NCBI GenBank assembly: GCA_903912795.1
Contig: CAIWIS010000488.1
Location: forward strand, 1-12,734
Length of the DNA stretch: 12,734 bases
Direction of reading: 5' to 3'
Origin: an uncultured Bacteroidales bacterium
GTDB lineage: Bacteria > Bacteroidota > Bacteroidia > Bacteroidales > Paludibacteraceae
In this document: one piece after another, positions 9,044 to 12,734 of the stretch
Layout of the letters: the number at the start of each line of letters is the position of its first letter
How positions within the stretch are numbered: the first letter of the stretch is position 1
Translations under genes and position numbers: made by a program
The notes under the pieces: generated by a model
The model's input: the letters and a program-made list of their open reading frames with translations, nothing else
What the model was told of the DNA's origin: nothing
The model's database searches: none

Positions 9044-10150
9044 TTATTTTGTTACTTTGAACGATTCGGTTTTGCCATTGCTGTTAAGCACCACAATGTA
9101 CATTCCTTTGGCCACGCCCGACATGTCAACATTAATTTCCTGCTGATTTACCGAAACAGGCACCCGTTGTATCATCGTTCCTTTGGCATCGAAAATTGTA
9201 ATTTGCTGCATCGCATTGTTGCCGGCATTAATGGTCAGTTTATCAATAACCGGATTTGGGTAAACTGCAAAACGGCTCGAAATTGGGTTTTTAGCATTTG
9301 TGGTAACTGTTACACTTGACGGAACTGAGAAGGCTTGCGTTTCAATTAATCCATTGCTGCTGCGCATTTTCATCCAAAATCCATTTGGGTTGCTGGTTTG
9401 AAGTTCGGTTACAGTTTTTCCATAAAAAGTGGTAGGTGTAATGGTAATGCTATAGGTTTGAGCACCAACTCTTGTTAGTTTCGATACATTATCGGCGCTT
9501 GGGATATTCCATGTGCCAGTACGTCCGTTTATGGTTTCAGGGTTTGCAGGATCCCATGCCCACAAGTACAATGAATCTTTTCCAAGAATTGAACCTGCTA
9601 CATCAAAAGTCCAGGTAACAGGCTGATTCAATGTGTATGAGCCGGTTGAAACACCATTTTGTGTACAGGTTACTTTTGGTCCTTTATCGGTAAAAGTGGT
9701 AGTTGTCAAAAACGGATTGATTTTGCTTTTTGGAAATGTAAAACTCAATGTGCCCGATGCATCAGTTGACGTTTGAATATTAAACCAACATACATTTTTC
9801 GAATTACTTAAAAATTCAGTTTGTGTATGAGCAAACGCAACAGCAGGAATAAACGACACGGTCCATTTCAGGGTACCAGCCACATGTACCATACTTGCCG
9901 AACCTCCCCAATTAAAAGTCCAGGGACCCCAAAAGTAAGCATATAAAGTTTCGGTACCATCAAGGGTGGTCCCGCTATTTGTAAAGTCGGCGGTAAAAGT
10001 AACGGTTTTGTTGGCTAAAGCAGGAAGCGAATCGGTTATTGCTAAATCGGTAGTAATAATAGGATTTTTGCCACCAATAAGTCCGGCAGAAACAGTAAAT
10101 GTAAAACTGAATATTGCAATTAATGCAATGGTAAGCGTAATTTTTTTCAT
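9044..10150 (-). CDS. SusE/SusF-like putative glycan-binding protein with T9SS type A sorting domain
   Basis: The protein has 368 residues. A signal peptide (about 1-22, ending FTVSA) is followed by module 1 (about 47-140) with KTVTFTADF, TLYAYFWGPW (68-77) and WTVSFIPAVAF, then module 2 (about 175-277) with PVTWTFDVAG, LYLWAWDPANP (194-204), YSITITPTTFYGKTV and FWMKMRSSNG. The C-terminus (293-368) is a T9SS type A sorting domain: FAVYPNPVIDKLTIN, IFDAKGTMIQ, GVAKGMYIVVL and final ESFKVTK. T9SS cargo with this domain is carried across the outer membrane and usually attached to the surface. The two modules resemble module 1 of the following gene. Surface glycan capture for this PUL is inferred from context; the ligand is unknown. 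The gap to the next gene is 29 bases. Confidence 0.82.
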   Translation of the reverse strand: MKKITLTIALIAIFSFTFTVSAGLIGGKNPIITTDLAITDSLPALANKTVTFTADFTNSGTTLDGTETLYAYFWGPWTFNWGGSASMVHVAGTLKWTVSFIPAVAFAHTQTEFLSNSKNVCWFNIQTSTDASGTLSFTFPKSKINPFLTTTTFTDKGPKVTCTQNGVSTGSYTLNQPVTWTFDVAGSILGKDSLYLWAWDPANPETINGRTGTWNIPSADNVSKLTRVGAQTYSITITPTTFYGKTVTELQTSNPNGFWMKMRSSNGLIETQAFSVPSSVTVTTNAKNPISSRFAVYPNPVIDKLTINAGNNAMQQITIFDAKGTMIQRVPVSVNQQEINVDMSGVAKGMYIVVLNSNGKTESFKVTK

Positions 10151-10184
10151 GATACTATGTTTTAATTAATTTATTTTGAGTTGA

Positions 10185-10715
10185 TTATTCATTATTTACT
10201 TTGCAAAGGCGGTAAGTGTACGACACAAATGCCACCCCATTCGACCTGCGTGTTAATTTGAATTCGAACACATCGAGCAGTCCAGGCACTGAGCTTAATG
10301 TGAGCGTGGCTATTTTCTTAGTCTTAGCCTGATCGCTATATAAATATATTTCGTTGGGCGACGTATCGGTATTTGGGTATAAGTTGGGCATACCCCAATA
10401 ACCACTTACTGGAATAAGTGCGGGAGCATCACCTGTAACGGTGTACGAAGTTGGGTTGTTTTTTGCGTCGGTACCAAAGTTGATACTAAACGAAATAAAG
10501 CTGAATTGGCGCGATAATCCCAAGTCAGTAACCGTCTCGCCAGCAGCTTTTGCCAATTCGTCGGTTTGCTTTATACTAATTGCCGACCATTGTCCGCCTA
10601 TTTTTTCAGAAATTGAAATGGGTGCAACATAAGCGCCATCGTCGGTAGTAGCGCAAGCAGTAAGCAGTAAAAAAAAGGTAAAAAGCACCGGCAAGTGAAA
10701 GTTTCGTAATTGCAT
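10185..10715 (-). CDS. Small PUL-associated lipoprotein, lipocalin/DUF5004-like beta protein
   Basis: The protein has 176 residues and is the first gene of the predicted operon. The signal peptide ends in lipobox LLTAC (Cys21), followed by ATTDD, acidic residues consistent with surface export. The mature part begins near residue 38 with KIGGQWSAISIKQTDE, a G-x-W opening common to small lipocalin-like lipoproteins, and continues as alternating beta strands, including RQFSFISFSINF, YTVTGDAPALIPVSGYWG, IATLTLSS and FEFKLTRRSNG. The overall look recalls the DUF5004 lipoproteins encoded in PULs; I hold that family name loosely. No catalytic motif is visible. A cell-surface accessory or binding role in the same glycan system is inferred only from its operon position. 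ATG 10715 is preceded by an A-rich leader without a clear Shine-Dalgarno. Confidence 0.7.
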   Translation of the reverse strand: MQLRNFHLPVLFTFFLLLTACATTDDGAYVAPISISEKIGGQWSAISIKQTDELAKAAGETVTDLGLSRQFSFISFSINFGTDAKNNPTSYTVTGDAPALIPVSGYWGMPNLYPNTDTSPNEIYLYSDQAKTKKIATLTLSSVPGLLDVFEFKLTRRSNGVAFVSYTYRLCKVNNE

Positions 10716-10774
10716 TTTTTTGGAGAATTTAAGGTGAAACTGTAACTGAAAAATATGACCCGAAAATCACAATG

Positions 10775-10782
10775 CAAATGTA
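10775..10782 (-). promoter_or_regulatory. Candidate -7 element (TAnnTTTG) of the PUL promoter
   Basis: Read on the minus strand the sequence is TACATTTG, a full match to the Bacteroidota -7 consensus TAnnTTTG. Transcription would begin a few bases downstream, leaving a leader of about 50 bases before ATG 10715. A TTTG lies upstream at 10798-10795, but the 12-base spacer is shorter than the usual 19 or so, so the -33 half is weak. Confidence 0.4.
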
Positions 10783-11089
10783 AAGGTAATTACACAAAAA
10801 TAGCAGCTATATAAATAAAGATATAACATTGTATTTTAACAAAGTAGACCTTAACAGTTGATAATCAACCATTAATAACTCTAATTTGCTATAATAAATA
10901 TAATACAAATATGGATATTGCATAACATGTATGACTTGAAAAAATATCCTTTTTTCAGTATAATATAAGCTAACGATTTTTTTATTCAATAATTTGAATA
11001 TTATCATTAATGTTCAATTAAATGCAAGCTAAACTTACAAATGTATCCTAATATAAAACAAATATGAACTTTTTAAAGCAAAAAATCAT

Positions 11090-11097
11090 TACTTTTG
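11090..11097 (+). promoter_or_regulatory. Candidate -7 element (TAnnTTTG) for the 11125 gene
   Basis: The sequence TACTTTTG matches the Bacteroidota -7 consensus exactly and lies 27 bases before ATG 11125. A T-rich stretch at 11070-11074 is the only -33 candidate. The in-frame TTG at 11095 falls inside this element, which argues that translation starts at ATG 11125 instead. Confidence 0.42.
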
Positions 11098-11124
11098 TGT
11101 CAAAAATTTAATGGATTTGTAAGT

Positions 11125-12117
11125 ATGGATATAATTATACGAAAGTTTTTACTGTTTTTCATAGTGTTGATTTTTATTTCAGCCAATGTAAAAGCTCAAA
11201 CTTCTGAACGTGAGCATTCCCACGCAGTAACCCTTTATATAATGCCAACCATGTATCCGTTGGATTGGAGTAGTCCTTCGGCTTTATATAAAACCATGAA
11301 GGAGTGTTATTTGAAAACCATTGGTCTGCCTGATAATTATTTGCTTGGTCATTTAGCTGTCAGACTCGAGTCGTCATTGCTCGAAAAACCCATTCTGATG
11401 GCACAAACTTCTGGTACCGTTCAAGAAAAAACAGACTTAATATTGAAACAAAAAGTAGGTTTTGGTATCATGGGAGCCGCTCTTACAGGACGTATTGAAA
11501 CTGAAAAAGAATTGAATCATAAATTAAATGTTTATGCAAAGCGTCAGAAATTAGCTTTCCTGAAATACCGCATTAGCGAAAAAGCGATGTATCGAATTTT
11601 GACTTTTATTGATAAATACAAGCAAAAAATAAATGAAAAAAATGCCGCATGCGATTTTTATGGTGGGGCTTTTTGGCCTCGCTATCAAAACGAAGGAGGA
11701 GGATGTACTACTTTTGGTTTTGCACTACTCGATTTGGTAAATGCGCTTACACCCGAAACCGAAAAGTGGCGTATGGAGCTGAAAATACCAACCGAAATTA
11801 TTGGTGGAGAATTTAATAATGGCAAAAAAATTAAAAATACAACCATTAAAAGAACCAAATCGTGGTTTGAAAAAGCGGGAACGCTTAACGAAGATTACGT
11901 AAAATATCTAGTGTATGAGCCAAGTATAATGTTCGATTGGATTTTGGAAAATAGAGCCAAAAATATTGATGGTTATATTGCTTCCGATGAAGCGGGTGTA
12001 CCAGGGGTTATTATTGATAAACGTAGTGCCGAATTTGACGAAAACGAACCACTTTTCATATCCCGCCCTGAACCTAATAAGTTTATTGACGTTTATTATA
12101 AAAAAATTGGACTTTAG
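11125..12117 (+). CDS. Exported protein of unknown function, possible permuted papain-fold (NlpC/P60/DUF4105-like) hydrolase
   Basis: The protein has 330 residues from ATG 11125, which starts a signal peptide (MDIIIRKFLLFFIVLIFISA, cut after VKAQ). I do not recognise a named family. Two conserved-looking spots stand out: GHLAVRLES with His76, and GGGCTTFGFALLDL with Cys194. Between them an amphipathic helix (about 150-172, RISEKAMYRILTFIDKYKQK) leads to the Cys. A His in a GHxxxR/V strand about 100-120 residues before a Cys at a helix start is the arrangement of circularly permuted papain-like hydrolases such as LRAT, YiiX/YebB-like and DUF4105 proteins. If right, it would be a periplasmic thiol hydrolase or acyltransferase acting on peptide or lipid substrates. 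A Tyr/Pro-rich segment and FDWILENRA follow. It is transcribed away from the PUL, so a role in glycan use is not implied. Confidence 0.72.
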   Translation: MDIIIRKFLLFFIVLIFISANVKAQTSEREHSHAVTLYIMPTMYPLDWSSPSALYKTMKECYLKTIGLPDNYLLGHLAVRLESSLLEKPILMAQTSGTVQEKTDLILKQKVGFGIMGAALTGRIETEKELNHKLNVYAKRQKLAFLKYRISEKAMYRILTFIDKYKQKINEKNAACDFYGGAFWPRYQNEGGGCTTFGFALLDLVNALTPETEKWRMELKIPTEIIGGEFNNGKKIKNTTIKRTKSWFEKAGTLNEDYVKYLVYEPSIMFDWILENRAKNIDGYIASDEAGVPGVIIDKRSAEFDENEPLFISRPEPNKFIDVYYKKIGL

Positions 12118-12164
12118 GGGCTATGCCGTTGTTTGTGCTTCGCACGTTATTCGGCTCTTCGTGC

Positions 12165-12249
12165 GTTATTAGCCCTGCCTGCGGCAGGCAGGTTCGCGTT
12201 ATTTAGCTACGCTGTTATTAGCCCTGCCTGCGGCAGGCAGGTACGCGTT
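12165..12249. repeat. Direct repeat, two 36-base copies each holding an 8-bp palindromic stem
   Basis: Bases 12165-12200 and 12214-12249 agree at all but two positions (T/A at 12194 versus 12243, and the last base is T in both when aligned; the core GTTATTAGC plus hairpin plus GT is identical over 29 bases). Period is 49 bases. Each copy contains CCTGCCTGCGGCAGGCAGG, a palindromic word of the kind scattered between genes in Bacteroidota genomes. One clear mismatch is certain; the rest of the copy matches by eye. Confidence 0.8.
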
Positions 12250-12255
12250 TTTTTT
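12223..12255 (+). terminator. Possible rho-independent terminator for the 11125 gene
   Basis: A strong GC stem CCTGCCTG/CAGGCAGG with a CGG loop (12223-12241) is followed, after six bases, by eight T residues (12248-12255). The gap between stem and T-run is longer than in a standard terminator, and the stem also occurs as a repeat, so the terminator role is only plausible. Confidence 0.4.
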
Positions 12256-12284
12256 GTTGAAAAGACTTTTGACTCTCTTTATTT

Positions 12285-12312
12285 TCTGTTGTCAGTCATC
12301 TGTTGTCCGTCG
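12285..12312. repeat. Two tandem 14-base units, TCTGTTGTC(A/C)GTC(A/G)
   Basis: TCTGTTGTCAGTCA (12285-12298) is followed directly by TCTGTTGTCCGTCG (12299-12312), differing at two positions, and then by the start of a third unit (TC). It lies in the leader of the 12334 gene. No function is evident. Confidence 0.6.
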
Positions 12313-12333
12313 TCTTTTTTAAAAATCAATTAT

Positions 12334-12734
12334 ATGAAAACACTTACATTAATATTTTTATCATTCATGAGCATCTTAGGCGCTATATCACAGGAAAATC
12401 TTGGTTATCAATTACCACCCGCAAGTATTTTACAATTAGCCGATTATCAGCGTCCACCATCAGTATCTATGGATACGCGCAAAACGTTTATGTTACTGAG
12501 TTATCGTCCAACTTATAAAACGTTGGATGACCTCAATCAACAGGAAATAAGTTTGGCTGGACTTCGAGTTAATCCTGTTACAAATATAAGTTCGTCGATG
12601 AGCTATATTAGTTCACTAAAAATGCGCAGATTAGCCGAAAAAGAGCCTGTGAATTTTGCCGGATTAACAGATAATATGCGTATTGCCAATGTGCTTTGGT
12701 CGCCCGACGAAACAAAAGTGGCTTTTACCAATAC
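12334..12734 (+). CDS. S9 family serine peptidase, glutamyl endopeptidase-like (S9D), N-terminal part only
   Basis: 133 residues are present before the right edge. A signal peptide (about 1-19, ending GAIS) is followed by NLGYQLPPASILQLADYQ, PPSVSMDTRKTFMLLSYRPTY, LAGLRVNPVTN and, near the edge, NVLWSPDETKVAFTN. The order GYxLPPxxI, then PxxSxD, then LAGLRI/V-type, then a WSPD blade is what I recall for the bacterial and plant glutamyl endopeptidase group of prolyl-oligopeptidase-like S9 enzymes. The visible part belongs to the beta-propeller; the catalytic Ser/Asp/His domain would lie beyond the window and cannot be checked. The leader contains no Shine-Dalgarno, only A-rich sequence before ATG 12334. 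It shares orientation with the 11125 gene, but the 216-base gap with hairpin repeats suggests separate transcription. Confidence 0.88.
   Translation, partial: MKTLTLIFLSFMSILGAISQENLGYQLPPASILQLADYQRPPSVSMDTRKTFMLLSYRPTYKTLDDLNQQEISLAGLRVNPVTNISSSMSYISSLKMRRLAEKEPVNFAGLTDNMRIANVLWSPDETKVAFTN

Larger units (their letters stand above)
1..10782 (-). other. Polysaccharide utilization locus (PUL), seven-gene predicted operon, left end outside window
   Basis: Seven minus-strand genes lie head to tail with gaps of 34, 29, 29, 66, 2 and 11 bases, all exported or outer-membrane. The order is small lipoprotein, T9SS-sorted binding protein, related binding protein, SusC, SusD, GH71/99-like, GH97. The core SusC/SusD pair plus linked glycosidases defines a PUL by established Bacteroidota criteria. 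The accessory binding-protein genes precede susC here, whereas in the classical sus locus susE and susF follow susD. No hybrid two-component regulator, SusR, AraC or sigma/anti-sigma pair is present in the window; one may lie beyond the left edge. The substrate is not proven; an alpha-glucan is favoured by the GH97 and the GH71-like motif. Confidence 0.9.
10716..11124. other. AT-rich divergent intergenic region, no supported gene
   Basis: About 400 bases between the divergently transcribed PUL and the 11125 gene. It is strongly AT-rich and holds one TAnnTTTG promoter candidate on each strand (10782-10775 minus, 11090-11097 plus). Short related words recur: CAAATGTA at 10775 and 11038, ACAAATATG at 10905 and 11058. 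A 66-codon minus-strand reading frame at 10807-11007 has low-complexity composition and no family resemblance and is not counted. No tRNA, riboswitch or strong hairpin was seen. Confidence 0.7.
12130..12255. repeat. Tandem array of short hairpins separated by GTTATT
   Basis: GTTATT recurs at 12146-12151, 12165-12170, 12198-12203 and 12214-12219, with a degenerate GTTTTT at 12247. Between the copies lie self-complementary or GC-rich inserts: GTGC-TTC-GCAC (12135-12145), CGGCTCTTCGTGC (12152-12164, imperfect), CCTGCCTG-CGG-CAGGCAGG (12174-12192), AGC-TAC-GCT (12205-12213), and the 8-bp hairpin again (12223-12241). It sits between a plus-strand stop and the next plus-strand gene. Confidence 0.75.

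Noticed and set aside
10807..11007. 66-codon minus-strand open frame in the intergenic region
   Set aside because: It is low-complexity (Ile, Leu, Tyr, Lys) in AT-rich DNA, has no domain resemblance, and overlaps likely promoter sequence.
11095..11124. Ten-residue N-terminal extension of the 11125 gene starting at TTG 11095
   Set aside because: The TTG lies inside a TAnnTTTG promoter match, and ATG 11125 begins a standard signal peptide.
12130..12255. CRISPR array
   Set aside because: The repeated unit is short and palindromic, the inserts are not uniform spacers, only two long copies exist, and no cas gene is present.

Overview
The window looks like a piece of a Bacteroidota chromosome, most likely a Bacteroidales-type organism with a type IX secretion system (T9SS). 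The evidence is a SusC/SusD pair, several lipoproteins with Bacteroidota-style lipoboxes, a T9SS type A C-terminal sorting domain, AT-rich intergenic DNA, little Shine-Dalgarno sequence and TAnnTTTG-like promoter elements. The genus cannot be fixed from the sequence.

Layout. From about 10782 down to the left edge there is one minus-strand polysaccharide utilization locus (PUL) of seven tightly packed genes. In transcription order they are: a small lipoprotein (10715-10185); a T9SS-sorted two-module surface protein (10150-9044); a related protein with no visible anchor (9014-7845); a SusC-type TonB-dependent transporter (7815-4876); a SusD-type lipoprotein (4809-3277); a GH71/GH99-like lipoprotein glycosidase (3274-1964); and a GH97 SusB-type lipoprotein (1952 to past the left edge). 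Gaps run from 2 to 66 bases, so one transcript is likely. An AT-rich, gene-free region (10716-11124) separates the PUL from a divergent plus-strand gene (11125-12117) encoding an exported protein that I read, tentatively, as a circularly permuted papain-fold (NlpC/P60-like) hydrolase. A tandem array of small hairpins spaced by GTTATT follows (about 12130-12255). The window ends inside the start of an S9 family serine peptidase of the glutamyl endopeptidase type (12334 to the right edge).

How the genes could work together (inference). The surface proteins bind a glycan. The GH71/99-like enzyme has acidic residues after its lipid-modified cysteine that look like a surface export signal, so it would cut the glycan outside. 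SusC/SusD import the fragments. The GH97 enzyme lacks that signal, keeps the glutamates of the inverting SusB-type alpha-glucosidases, and would release glucose in the periplasm. GH97 together with a GH71-like active-site motif makes an alpha-glucan, possibly alpha-1,3-linked, the leading substrate guess; an alpha-mannoside is the main alternative. No regulator is visible in the window.
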